Assembly (NCBI GenBank): GCA_029857875.1
Contig: JAOUGB010000047.1
Coordinates: 1 to 10,174, forward strand
Origin: Desulfobacteraceae bacterium
GTDB taxonomy: Bacteria > Desulfobacterota > Desulfobacteria > Desulfobacterales > UBA11574
DNA: 10,174 bases
Direction: 5' to 3'
Shown here: positions 1 to 6,899 of the stretch, piece by piece
Layout of the letters: every line of letters starts with the position of its first letter
Numbering within the stretch: position 1 is the stretch's first letter
Position numbers and translations under genes: made by a program
Notes under the pieces: generated by a model
What the model was told of the DNA's origin: nothing
Database searches by the model: none
The model's input: the letters and a program-made list of their open reading frames with translations, nothing else

Positions 1-985
1 GGGCAATTTCAGGAACCAGAACCAGAACGGAATAACCCAAGTCCATCGCCTTTGCTGCAATATGCATGTAAACTTCTGTCTTACCGCTTCCGGTAACGCC
101 GGATAAAAGGAAGGTACTAAATTTTCCACCAAGAGTCCTTATCACTTTTGAAACCACACGGTTTTGTTCTCCAGTGAGTCTGTGAGGTGTATCAGGTTTT
201 ATAAATTCACCAAGGGGATCACGATAAACCTGTTTATTAAAAATAGAAATATATCTGTCCGCTTCTAAATGCTTTATTAATTTCGGAGCAGATGGAACAA
301 GTTTTTTTAATTTGTTTACGCTGACTTCACCTTGGCTTTTGATTGCTTCAATGATCTTTTGTTTTGACGCAGATAGACTGCCCATAGGGATATTTGAATC
401 GATCAATGACACATGCCTTTGTATTTTTGGTTTTGTGATTCCGACCTTTAACTCTCGTTCATGAACAATGAGCCCTTGATGTTGCATGGCATAAATTAAG
501 GCATTAGGAATTTTGTTGTTAAGTTTTTCGCGAAGTTTTTTTAATCCACAAGACTCTCCCTTTAACAAGTTTAAGATTTCTCCTTCCAAAGGAGTAAGAG
601 AATTCCCGGAAAGGGCTTCTTCTCCCTTTTTCGTAATGGCAATGGCAGCAAAGTCATAAATATTAAGTCCACCAGGCAGTGCACATTTGATAACATCTCC
701 GATGGGGTGCAGGTAGTAATCAGACGTCCATCGGAAAAAATTTATCATACTTGAAGGAAAAAGCGGCTCGTCATCAAGAATATCAAGAATATTTTTTATC
801 TTCCCCTGATCCGTTTTTTTACATGCACCCAGAATGTATCCTGTTACTCTGCGCCGGCCAAATGGAACAAGAACTCTTTTCCCTGTCGATACCAACGCTA
901 ACAGGTTTTTTGGAACACTGTAAACATATGTGCTGTATACCGGCAAGGCTATGGCAACCTCTATACAAGATATTGCAGCTGTCAT
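1..985 (-). CDS. priA: Primosomal protein N' (PriA helicase), N-terminal part, cut by the window edge
   Basis: PriA is the cytoplasmic 3'-5' superfamily 2 helicase that recognises stalled forks and reloads the replisome. Reading the minus strand from an ATG at 985 gives about 328 uninterrupted residues. The start, MTAAISCIEVAIALPVYST, fits the PriA DNA-binding domain, followed by KRVLVPFGRRRVTGYILGA (residues 36-54) and FRWTSDYYLHPIGDVIK (84-100), typical of the PriA N-terminal and winged-helix region. The Walker A motif GVTGSGKTEVYMHIAAKAM starts near residue 296, with the P-loop Lys at 302. The reading ends at LVPEIA, where PriA normally continues with LT and the DEAH box, so the helicase core lies outside the window. 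A GGGAG lies only two bases upstream of the ATG. The frame stays open for 20-odd codons further upstream and contains a GTG, but family alignment favours 985. No frameshift was seen. Confidence 0.95.
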   Translation of the reverse strand, partial: MTAAISCIEVAIALPVYSTYVYSVPKNLLALVSTGKRVLVPFGRRRVTGYILGACKKTDQGKIKNILDILDDEPLFPSSMINFFRWTSDYYLHPIGDVIKCALPGGLNIYDFAAIAITKKGEEALSGNSLTPLEGEILNLLKGESCGLKKLREKLNNKIPNALIYAMQHQGLIVHERELKVGITKPKIQRHVSLIDSNIPMGSLSASKQKIIEAIKSQGEVSVNKLKKLVPSAPKLIKHLEADRYISIFNKQVYRDPLGEFIKPDTPHRLTGEQNRVVSKVIRTLGGKFSTFLLSGVTGSGKTEVYMHIAAKAMDLGYSVLVLVPEIA

Positions 986-1336
986 TTCTCCCAGTCCGTC
1001 TGAATTCCGTTTATAATCAGCAAAACCGATGTGAGATGAAGGCTTTTTTCTTGACACTTCATCAGCTTTTTTCTAATCTGTAATATGCAAACTGTCTGTG
1101 AAAATTAGATTTTTCTTAAATATTTTCTTTTGAACACTATAGCCTTAATACAAATGTTTTTCAACCATCTATAGATCAATCATGAACATGAGACCTTGGC
1201 TTATTCAAACGCTAAAACATTCAACCCGAAAAAACAAACTATTATGCCCAAACGATCCGTACTGGAACGTTTCAAGCACCGACTTTTAAAAAAGAGACAA
1301 AGCAAGAAATAACAAGCAAGCCTAAAGGAGGAAAAA
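986..1336. other. Intergenic region between priA and the 1337 gene
   Basis: These 351 bases separate the divergent priA and 1337 genes, so promoters for both should lie here. The sequence is AT-rich, with oligo-T runs and an imperfect direct repeat of GCTTTTTTCT at about 1042-1051 and 1065-1074. Two overlapping small reading frames (1182-1289 and 1244-1312) lack a ribosome binding site and are not called. No RNA gene or strong terminator hairpin was recognised. Confidence 0.6.
1051..1079 (+). promoter_or_regulatory. Weak candidate sigma70 promoter
   Basis: A perfect -35 hexamer TTGACA (1051-1056) is followed after 17 bases by TAATCT (1074-1079), which matches the -10 consensus at only three positions. 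It points towards the 1337 gene but would leave a leader of about 250 bases. Assigned on sequence likeness only. Confidence 0.25.
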
Positions 1337-1639
1337 ATGAATAAAATTAGAAAACAATCCATGGTGTTATTGCTAATTATAACCCTTGTTTTTATCCCAT
1401 TCGGAACTTCGGCCCTTGCAACAGGACAGGCGGTAGATGAGGAAAACAGCGGCGCCCTTATGACTGCTGATCTTATTCTTGCCAGGCCGCTGGGTATCGT
1501 CGCAACCGTTTTTGGTTGTGCCGTCTTTATTGTATCACTCCCCTTTTCAGCTCTGGGTGGCAATACCAAACAGGCAGCCCAAAAATTGGTCAAAGAACCG
1601 GCATCATTTACATTCACAAGACCGCTGGGAGAATTTTAA
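1337..1639 (+). CDS. Small secreted or membrane protein with duplicated RPLG motif, function unknown
   Basis: This 100-aa protein has a clear translation start: AAGGAGGA lies six bases before the ATG. The N-terminus (MNKIRKQSMVLLLIITLVF and on) is a typical signal peptide, with likely cleavage after SALA near residue 29. After a short acidic stretch comes a second hydrophobic segment, residues about 49-72 (RPLGIVATVFGCAVFIVSLP), so the mature protein is probably anchored in or lies against the membrane. The tetrapeptide RPLG occurs at the start of this segment and again at the C-terminus (FTRPLGEF). Small proteins of this pattern, with a hydrophobic SLPFSALGGN stretch followed by a short tail with a second aromatic-RPLG-like motif, are known in proteobacteria as uncharacterised proteins, sometimes loosely labelled as transporter-related. 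I assign no function. It lies 61 bases upstream of the IMPase-like gene and may share its transcript. Confidence 0.85.
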   Translation: MNKIRKQSMVLLLIITLVFIPFGTSALATGQAVDEENSGALMTADLILARPLGIVATVFGCAVFIVSLPFSALGGNTKQAAQKLVKEPASFTFTRPLGEF

Positions 1640-1700
1640 AACATATATTGCCATCCACAATAAGTTTCGACCCACAGATACGACCAAACAAGGGGGGAAG

Positions 1701-2501
1701 ATGGCTGAAATAAAAGGTCATGGGATTGAAGATTTAACTCAGTTCGCAGTGGATGTGATTCGACGTTCAGGGAAGGAAGCACTTTCCTATTATGGTAAGG
1801 GGGATCGTCGCATCAAATTTGATGAAGCGCTTGTTACAGAGGCGGATTCCCATTTAATGAATTTTTTTCAGGATCAACTTGACAACCATTTTCCTGAACA
1901 TCAGGTATTTAAAAACAACCAGGTGAATAGAAACTACACCCATGATGGAAAGCGATATATCTGGATTTTTGATCCATTAGATGGGGTGGCCAATTTTCAG
2001 GCGGGAATTCCGATATGGGGCATTTCCCTTGCACTGATAGAAAATTTCTGGCCTATTTTCGGGGCATTCTATATGCCGGCAACCGGCGATCTTTTTCACG
2101 CACGGGCGGATCAAAAAGCCTTCCTGGGAGATAAGGAAATTCGCGTTTCGAGCAAGAAAAACATTAATGACGAGAGCCTTCTTTTTACGTATTCACGATT
2201 TCATCAACGTTATCGTTCAACATTTCCGGGGAAAATTCGTGATTTGGGGTGCACCGGCGCTCACATTTGTTATGTTGCAATGGGTCGTGCCGAAGCGGCT
2301 GTAATTGCGAATGAATCGTATCAGGATCTTGCTGCAGCCGGCATTATTCTTGAAGCGGCAGGCGGAAAGATCTGCAAGTTAGATGGAAGCAATTTTTTCC
2401 TCAATGAATATCTGGACAACCAGAAGATCAATGACCCCCTTCTGGTTATGGCCCCGGGCATTTATACACAAGTTCGCAACAGTCTACAGGAGATTTCTTA
2501 A
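1701..2501 (+). CDS. Inositol monophosphatase-family protein with degenerate metal site
   Basis: The 266-aa product matches the IMPase/FIG fold, a family of Mg2+-dependent phosphatases acting on inositol phosphates, PAP or fructose-1,6-bisphosphate. The signature IFDPLDGVANFQAGIPIWG (residues 89-107) corresponds to the family DPxDGTxNF motif and supplies Asp91 and Asp94. LVTEADSHL (44-52) is the N-terminal substrate and metal-region motif. SYQDLAAAGIILEAAGG (206-222) is the C-terminal WDxxAGxxIxxEAGG motif, with the metal Asp at 209 kept. The usual GEE motif before the first signature is replaced by FKNNQ (70-74), so the conserved metal-binding Glu appears to be missing. The frame opens at 1479, but the start is set at the ATG at 1701, eight codons before the conserved domain. 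That ATG sits directly behind a strong purine-rich site (AGGGGGGAAG), and the longer version would overlap the 1337 gene. Substrate unknown. It may be a weak phosphatase or a non-catalytic relative. Confidence 0.88.
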   Translation: MAEIKGHGIEDLTQFAVDVIRRSGKEALSYYGKGDRRIKFDEALVTEADSHLMNFFQDQLDNHFPEHQVFKNNQVNRNYTHDGKRYIWIFDPLDGVANFQAGIPIWGISLALIENFWPIFGAFYMPATGDLFHARADQKAFLGDKEIRVSSKKNINDESLLFTYSRFHQRYRSTFPGKIRDLGCTGAHICYVAMGRAEAAVIANESYQDLAAAGIILEAAGGKICKLDGSNFFLNEYLDNQKINDPLLVMAPGIYTQVRNSLQEIS

Positions 2502-2519
2502 TCTTTTTAAAAATGTAAA

Positions 2520-3095
2520 ATGATTTCAAGGATCGATCATATTTCAATCGCCGTGAAAGATTATCCGGAAGCCCTCTATTTTTTTAAAAACATACTTGGA
2601 GCGGTACTCGGTGCTGGTGCTCGAAATAATGATATGAAATATCATTGGCAGATTTTTTCATTTGGCGATCTTTCACGTCTCGAGCTTATAACCCCACTTG
2701 AGGAAAAATCTTTTTTGACAAAGTTCTTAAATAAAAACAAAAACGGGGGCCTTCATCATATCTCCCTACAAACCCCGGATATTCAAAATGCGATTCGAAA
2801 GCTTGAAGATCATAATATTCCTTATTTCGGGTATAACGAATACGGCGACTTTTGGAAAGAGATCTTTATTCATCCCAAAGATGCTTTTGGTGTTCTGATT
2901 CAGATTGCCGAGTTCAATCCCGACGACTGGCTGGATAAGTCTCTTGTATTTCCAAAGGGACAAAAATGGGCGGTAATAAAAAACAACGAAGGTTGTACGT
3001 TAAACCTTGCACATCCCGGCGGAGGAAAAGTTAAACTTAAATTAAACAGATCAGAAATTAAAAATCTTATCAGCGATCTTGAGCAATTATGTTAG
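2520..3095 (+). CDS. VOC-family (glyoxalase/methylmalonyl-CoA epimerase fold) protein
   Basis: The first ~133 residues of this 191-aa protein form a vicinal-oxygen-chelate domain. The opening MISRIDHISIAVKD matches the DHIxIAV start of methylmalonyl-CoA epimerases and glyoxalases, and GGLHHISLQTPDI begins the second beta-alpha-beta module. Candidate metal ligands, placed by analogy, are His7, Glu55 (in LELITP), His80 and Glu131 (in IQIAEF), so the site looks intact. The middle section (RNNDMKYHWQIFSFGDL) differs from ordinary methylmalonyl-CoA epimerase, and residues 134-191 are a C-terminal extension without a recognised domain. I therefore do not name the reaction. The ATG lies 18 bases after the IMPase-like gene and has no good Shine-Dalgarno sequence of its own, which suggests the two are cotranscribed and possibly translationally coupled. 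The gene ends six bases before the stop of the convergent hydrolase. Confidence 0.85.
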   Translation: MISRIDHISIAVKDYPEALYFFKNILGAVLGAGARNNDMKYHWQIFSFGDLSRLELITPLEEKSFLTKFLNKNKNGGLHHISLQTPDIQNAIRKLEDHNIPYFGYNEYGDFWKEIFIHPKDAFGVLIQIAEFNPDDWLDKSLVFPKGQKWAVIKNNEGCTLNLAHPGGGKVKLKLNRSEIKNLISDLEQLC

Positions 3096-3101
3096 TCCGC
3101 A

Positions 3102-4001
3102 CTAGTGATTCAAAAGCTCCAGCATCCATCGGGTTACAACGCTTACAAGTTTTTCTTGGTGATTACTGAAACGGTGGTTGGCACCGGGAATTTTAACAAC
3201 CGTGACATTTGTCTTAAGAGTCGCACTGTTTCTGAGGCGGTCAGCTACATCAGGATTGGCCAGGCGATCAGCAAGACCGTGGACAACTAGTGTGGGCTTT
3301 GAAATACGGGATATGTTTTTGTAGGGATCGGATACGGTTTTCGGGCCCCTGAGGCTTACCACATGGTTGGCGGTATAAAGCGCTTTGCCCAAAGGCCCCA
3401 GGTTGATCAGCATCCATTGATCTCCTTTACCTTTTGCCACCAGGTCCTGGGCCTGACGGAGGACGCTTTTTGCCGTCTCAGCCCCGAATACGCTGATATT
3501 CCACTCGAAAAGATTGCCTGGAGGACCGGTTAGCAGTATGCCTTTAATTCTTGGATCCTGGGTTGCTGCCATGTAGTATAGCACCCGGTTGGTACCCATA
3601 CTGTGTCCGTAAAGAAATATAGAATTATAACCCAGCAGGGCCATTTTATCGACGGCTATCGCTATGTCATAACGGTTTTCTTCAAACCGGTTTTTTTTTG
3701 GACCCCGATCATGATCACGCATGTTGAGCGCCAAAGTGGCAAATCCTCTATCTGTTAGGGCTTCTGGAAGAAAGTCCATGATGCCTGAGTAAAAGTTGCC
3801 GCTGTAACCGTGGATCAACACCACGCAGGCATTAGCTTTTGCCATGCGTGGCTGGCGTAAAATACCGGTTAGTTTTACGCCGTCGTTAGTTTGCAATCTG
3901 ACCAGATCAACGTCGATGTTTTCAGCAGCTCTGGGGGTTTGGCTTACGCCGATAACCATAAAAAAGCAGATCAGAAAAAAACATTTGAAAAATCGCATCA
4001 T
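3102..4001 (-). CDS. Exported alpha/beta hydrolase (serine hydrolase)
   Basis: A 299-aa alpha/beta-fold hydrolase of the serine esterase/lipase or peptidase type. Residues 1-26 form a signal peptide (MMRFFKCFFLICFFMVIGV, then cleavage near PRAA), so it should act in the periplasm or at the membrane. The oxyanion-hole region is VVLIHGYSGNF (60-70). The nucleophile elbow is GHSMG (132-136, Ser134). The probable acid is Asp245 in HGLADRLANP and the probable base is His276 in PGANHRFSNH, so the triad is complete. The cap region (about 165-230) is rich in aromatic and basic residues and gives no clear substrate. ATG codons at 4001 and 3998 are adjacent; AAAGGGG is better spaced for the second, so the protein may be one residue shorter. 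It is transcribed alone and diverges from the thioesterase gene across 74 bases. Confidence 0.88.
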   Translation of the reverse strand: MMRFFKCFFLICFFMVIGVSQTPRAAENIDVDLVRLQTNDGVKLTGILRQPRMAKANACVVLIHGYSGNFYSGIMDFLPEALTDRGFATLALNMRDHDRGPKKNRFEENRYDIAIAVDKMALLGYNSIFLYGHSMGTNRVLYYMAATQDPRIKGILLTGPPGNLFEWNISVFGAETAKSVLRQAQDLVAKGKGDQWMLINLGPLGKALYTANHVVSLRGPKTVSDPYKNISRISKPTLVVHGLADRLANPDVADRLRNSATLKTNVTVVKIPGANHRFSNHQEKLVSVVTRWMLELLNH

Positions 4002-4040
4002 GACCCCTTTAATTTAAGGATACCCAATAATTTTATCAAG

Positions 4041-4054
4041 GAAATAGTTATTTC
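4041..4054. promoter_or_regulatory. Perfect 6-2-6 palindrome in a divergent promoter region
   Basis: GAAATA-GT-TATTTC lies between the divergently transcribed hydrolase and thioesterase genes, 22 bases before the thioesterase ATG. Its position suits an operator for either gene. No regulator gene is in the window, so this is only a candidate, and AT-rich palindromes of this size can arise by chance. Confidence 0.25.
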
Positions 4055-4075
4055 ATCACCCACAGGAGGTACGAC

Positions 4076-4486
4076 ATGCTCATTCATAAAACCAAAGTAC
4101 AGGTTCGCTTCGGTGATACGGATCCGTATGGCGTTGTTTATTTTGTCGCCTATTTTCGCTATTTCCATGAGGGGATTGAAGAATTTCTCCGGTATATCGA
4201 CATACCTCCGGAAACCTTCTTTCGCAACAAAAAAGAAAAATACGGCATGCCCAAAGTGGCTGCCAACTGCCGTTTTTTAGCCCCGGCCTACTATGGCGAT
4301 TTACTTGAAATGCATACTTCAATAAAAGAAATCAAAGAAAAAGCCATCGTTTTTCAGTTTCACTTTTACCGCCCGCCGGAAACCCGGTTGCTGGCAGAGG
4401 GAAATGTTACCTTTGTTGCCATCGATCATACCTGGAAAGCAATTCCTTTGCCCAAAAAGGTCGCTGAAAAAATACAACGGCTGTAG
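4076..4486 (+). CDS. Acyl-CoA thioesterase, hotdog fold (YbgC / 4-hydroxybenzoyl-CoA thioesterase type)
   Basis: A 136-aa single hotdog domain, normal for this family, whose members hydrolyse short-chain acyl-CoA or aroyl-CoA thioesters in the cytoplasm. The signature VRFGDTDPYGVVYFVAYFRY (residues 10-29) carries Asp16, the expected catalytic acid. It is followed by FHEGIEEFLR (30-39), matching the helix that holds a conserved Glu/Asp in this family. Later segments (ANCRFLAPAYYGDLLEMHTS and AEGNVTFVAIDH) match the remaining hotdog strands. The start is well supported: AGGAGGT lies five bases before the ATG. The actual acyl substrate cannot be read from the sequence. It stands alone, converging on selD with only 29 bases between the stop codons and no visible terminator hairpin there. 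Confidence 0.9.
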   Translation: MLIHKTKVQVRFGDTDPYGVVYFVAYFRYFHEGIEEFLRYIDIPPETFFRNKKEKYGMPKVAANCRFLAPAYYGDLLEMHTSIKEIKEKAIVFQFHFYRPPETRLLAEGNVTFVAIDHTWKAIPLPKKVAEKIQRL

Positions 4487-4515
4487 TTCAAATGGTATGA
4501 ATCGTCGAAATCAAT

Positions 4516-5574
4516 TTACCTGAGTTTCAGATGAATCCCCGCTTTAAGTTCATGAACATTGCCGATGATTTTGGCAGCCGTCACCCCTTTGGCATGCAAG
4601 GCGTTGACGAGATTTTCTCCCTGGGTTTCCGATACAGCCACAAGCAAACCACCGTTGGTTTGTGGGTCAAATACGATTTCTTCGTGCCAGGAGGGCAAAT
4701 CGGTCTCAAGCCACAAATGCTGTTCGACCATTTGCCGATTGTAAGCATTTACACCGGTGGTCACTCCTTTTTTATACATCGTCAGCGCCTCGTCCATAAT
4801 CGGCAGATCTTTAATACTGATTTCCAAACACACACTGGATGCCTTGGCCATTTCAAAACCGTGCCCGGCCAATCCGAATCCGGTCACATCAGTTGCGGCG
4901 TGGATATCAAAACCGGACATAACCTCAGCAGCGGTTCGATTGAGCGTTATGAGGATTGACAAACAGGCTTCCATGGCCTCTTTGGAAACCCATTTTTTTA
5001 AATTGGCGTTAAACAAAACACCGCTTCCAACGGGCTTGGTCAGAATCAGCACATCCCCGGGTTGAGCACCCCGGTTGGTCCAGAATTTGTCTGGATGTAC
5101 GATTCCGGTTACTGCCAGACCGAATTTGGGCTCATCGTCTTCCACGGAATGCCCGCCTGCCAATACAGCACCGGCTTCGGTAATCTTACTCAGAGCGCCG
5201 GCCACGATTTGATGCAGTATCTCAGGGGCCAATTTCTTGGAGGGAAAGCTGACCAGATTCAGGCAGGCAATGGGGCGTCCGCCCATGGCGTATACATCGC
5301 TGATGGCATTGGCTGCCGCTATTTGACCGTATATATACGGGTCGTTCACTGGCGGCGTGATATAGTCAGCCGTCATTATTATGGCCAGATCCTCGGTTAA
5401 TCGATAAACGCCGGCATCATCACTGGTTTCATAGCCCACCAGCAAGTTCGGATCTTTATTTTTTGGGAGAATCGCCAACAAACTGCCAAGCCCGACCGGG
5501 TCGATTTTTGAGGCTCAACCGCAGGTTTTTGAAAGGCTCAGCAGGGTCGGTTTTTTAAAAAAGTTCAGTTTCAC
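4516..5574 (-). CDS. selD: Selenophosphate synthetase SelD, itself a selenoprotein (UGA = Sec20)
   Basis: SelD makes selenophosphate from selenide and ATP, the selenium donor for selenocysteine tRNA and for 2-selenouridine in tRNA. Read through one in-frame UGA, the protein is 352 aa, close to the usual ~350. The N-terminus is (GTG)KLNFFKKPTLLSLSKT, then CGUASKIDPVGLGSLLAILP. Sec20 sits three residues before Lys23, the same spacing as Cys17 and Lys20 of E. coli SelD. Downstream motifs include VGYETSDDAGVYRL, TADYITPPVNDP, AAANAISDVYAMGG and VFDPQTNGGLLVAV, covering both the ATP-binding and C-terminal domains. The GTG at 5574 is the only usual start codon between the upstream in-frame TAG (5578-5580) and the UGA. 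AAGGAG lies about ten bases before it. Stopping at UGA would leave a TTG-started fragment (4516-5481) without its catalytic residues. Sec decoding also requires selA, selB and selC elsewhere in the genome. Confidence 0.95.
5488..5517 (-). promoter_or_regulatory. Sec UGA codon with candidate bacterial SECIS hairpin
   Basis: UGA occupies 5515-5517. Counting U as 1, two alternative folds follow it. In one, bases 2-6 (GAGCC) pair with 26-30 (GGCUU), and 15-18 (CGAC) with 22-25 (GUCG). In the other, CCC (18-20) pairs with GGG (25-27), exposing the loop GGUC. Bacterial SECIS elements need a small apical loop containing G about 16-37 bases after UGA. From memory, the E. coli fdhF element also exposes GGUC, at almost the same distance. 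Folding was done by eye. Confidence 0.6.
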
Positions 5575-5612
5575 TGCCTATATGCTCCTTAATTTATATT
5601 TGGATTGTCCTT

Positions 5613-5641
5613 ATTATTCTTTCCCTTTGCATGCAGGTCAA
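5613..5641 (-). promoter_or_regulatory. Sigma70-type promoter for selD
   Basis: On the minus strand, TTGACC (5636-5641) and AATAAT (5613-5618) each match the -35 and -10 consensus at five of six bases, with the ideal 17-base spacer. Transcription would begin near 5606, leaving a leader of about 30 bases that keeps the AAGGAG ribosome binding site. This suggests selD can be expressed independently of the genes upstream of it, which lie on the same strand. Confidence 0.6.
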
Positions 5642-5713
5642 GGTTTTTTCACTAAAAGGATACGTTGTCGGTTTTGATGGTGTAAACGGACTGTTTTAGG
5701 AAAACTCGTTTTA

Positions 5714-6307
5714 TTATGATCGAAGTGCGTTGGTAAGTTGTTTGATCCTTGTGCTCATTTTGGAATCTGTTTGATTCAAATAGGTCCAATCCGCCAGCTC
5801 AAGTCGTTCCGGTTCATGGTCAAGGACAATACGTGCGGTCTGATCAGAAACTTCTCCGGCATGCCGAACACAAAATTTAAAATGGTGTTTCGTTCCCAGT
5901 TCGATATTTTTTGTCAGCACTCGGCAGCAGGTGGCACCGAACTTTGTTTTGAACCGCTCGTGGAGTTCTCTGGAAGCAGCGTAAACCGTTCGGTTGTTCA
6001 GGATGCCGGGACCGTTGCGACCCAGAAACAACCCAAGGGCAATAATACCGGCACTTAATGCGCCGCAAGTGCAGCCGCTTCCTCCAAATCCTTCCGGAAG
6101 GCCGGAAGTAATCCGAACAGCAATCTCCGGCGCTAATCCCCCTTTGAGGCCTTGATTTAATACCGTCAATACTGCCTCGGAACACATCAGTTGGCCGGTC
6201 ATGAACAGGTTCTCTGTACGCTGCCGAATTTTGTTAATCAGCGTTTCGCAACGATGACCCAACAACTTATTATCTTTATTTAATCGGATCATGAGAAATA
6301 ATGTCAT
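5714..6307 (-). CDS. C-GCAxxG-C-C family redox-active cysteine protein
   Basis: A 197-aa cytoplasmic protein of the C-GCAxxG-C-C family, a cysteine-rich and presumably redox-active group common in anaerobes. Here the motif reads CSEAVL (Cys42), then SGCTCGALSAG (Cys79, Cys81) in a glycine-rich stretch LPEGFGGSGC, then ATCCRVLTK (Cys127, Cys128) and FKFCVRHAGE (Cys146). Cys20 is extra. All family cysteines are encoded as Cys; no in-frame UGA is present, although seleno-variants are known in the family. The open frame starts at a TTG at 6358, but the ATG at 6307, behind AGGG with a five-base gap, is preferred. An ATG at 6292 lacks a binding site. No precise biochemical function is established. 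It follows the rhodanese gene by 61 bases and precedes selD by 139 bases on the same strand. Confidence 0.88.
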   Translation of the reverse strand: MTLFLMIRLNKDNKLLGHRCETLINKIRQRTENLFMTGQLMCSEAVLTVLNQGLKGGLAPEIAVRITSGLPEGFGGSGCTCGALSAGIIALGLFLGRNGPGILNNRTVYAASRELHERFKTKFGATCCRVLTKNIELGTKHHFKFCVRHAGEVSDQTARIVLDHEPERLELADWTYLNQTDSKMSTRIKQLTNALRS

Positions 6308-6368
6308 TTGAACCCTGATTGGCTCAGAATTCGTTTGAAAACAACAACGAACAAGCAAACGAATATCT

Positions 6369-6899
6369 TCATTTTACTTTTTCCATTGGATATTTGGTGC
6401 CTTTCCAAGCGAAAATTCCGCCGGAATAACGGTAAACATTTTTGTAGCCAAGCTTGACAGCCCAGGCAGCACCATTGTGGCTGCGGGTACATTTGACAAA
6501 CCCGCAGTAAATAACGATGGTTTTATTTTTGTCAGGGCCAAGCAGGGCTTCAAAGTCTTCTTTGGACTTACCGTCGGTTTCTTTAATATCCCAGGTTTGC
6601 ATATCCGGGATCGGAAACAGAAACTGCTTGGCATTGGGTACGTGAGCCTTCTTGTAACTAGCTTCATAAGGCATGGTGTCGATGATCAGCATGTCCTTGC
6701 CGGCGTCGATCCATTGCTTGAGTTCTTCTGTTGTAATGACATCGTAACCACCGCGCTGCACTTCGCGAACCAGTTTTACGGCACCCTGTTCCTTTTCAAG
6801 CTCTTCTACAAACTTGTTTTTGGCCATTACGGGCGTCGACAGACCTATCAAAAGTAATCCCAGGACTGTGAAAGTGAACATCTTTTTAATCGTGTGCAT
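6369..6899 (-). CDS. Periplasmic single-domain rhodanese-like protein
   Basis: A 176-aa exported sulfurtransferase-like protein. Residues 1-26 (MHTIKKMFTFTVLGLLLIGL, then STPVMA) are a signal peptide. A short charged linker is followed by one rhodanese domain: DVITTEELKQWIDAGKDMLI (53-72), then DTMPYEASYKKAHVPNAKQF (74-93), then the active-site strand and loop IVIYCGFVKCTRSHNGAAWA (128-147), and NVYRYSGGIFAWKG at the end. Cys132 is the expected persulfide-forming residue, and Cys137 in the same loop could form a disulfide with it. The start is the ATG at 6899, seven bases after GGAGGT; the TTG just before it is not needed. The gene overlaps the end of the MauE-like gene by 14 bases, and its ribosome binding site lies inside that gene, indicating cotranscription and likely translational coupling. 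Possible roles are sulfane-sulfur or selenium transfer, or redox signalling in the periplasm. Confidence 0.9.
   Translation of the reverse strand: MHTIKKMFTFTVLGLLLIGLSTPVMAKNKFVEELEKEQGAVKLVREVQRGGYDVITTEELKQWIDAGKDMLIIDTMPYEASYKKAHVPNAKQFLFPIPDMQTWDIKETDGKSKEDFEALLGPDKNKTIVIYCGFVKCTRSHNGAAWAVKLGYKNVYRYSGGIFAWKGTKYPMEKVK

Noticed and set aside
751..1083. 110-codon plus-strand open frame
   Set aside because: Antisense to priA, whose translation is uninterrupted and recognisable here.
1182..1312. Two overlapping small reading frames (35 codons at 1182-1289; 22 codons, very basic, at 1244-1312)
   Set aside because: Neither has a ribosome binding site, they overlap in different frames, and no family is recognised.
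1201..1617. 138-codon minus-strand open frame
   Set aside because: Antisense to the 1337 gene, with no recognisable protein character.
1479..1700. N-terminal extension of the IMPase-like frame back to 1479
   Set aside because: It overlaps the well-supported 1337 gene in another frame, and a strong ribosome binding site sits directly before the ATG at 1701.
4487..4515. Possible bidirectional terminator between the thioesterase and selD genes
   Set aside because: No hairpin of useful length is visible in these 29 bases.
4531..5400. Several plus-strand open frames of 61-142 codons
   Set aside because: All are shadows antisense to selD, which carries clear family motifs throughout.
5702..5713. 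AAAAC-GA-GTTTT inverted repeat after the C-GCAxxG-C-C stop codon, considered as a terminator
   Set aside because: Only five weak pairs with a two-base loop and no following T-run; too unstable to call.
6308..6358. TTG-started extension of the C-GCAxxG-C-C gene
   Set aside because: No ribosome binding site for the TTG; the added residues are not family-like, and the ATG at 6307 has a properly spaced AGGG.
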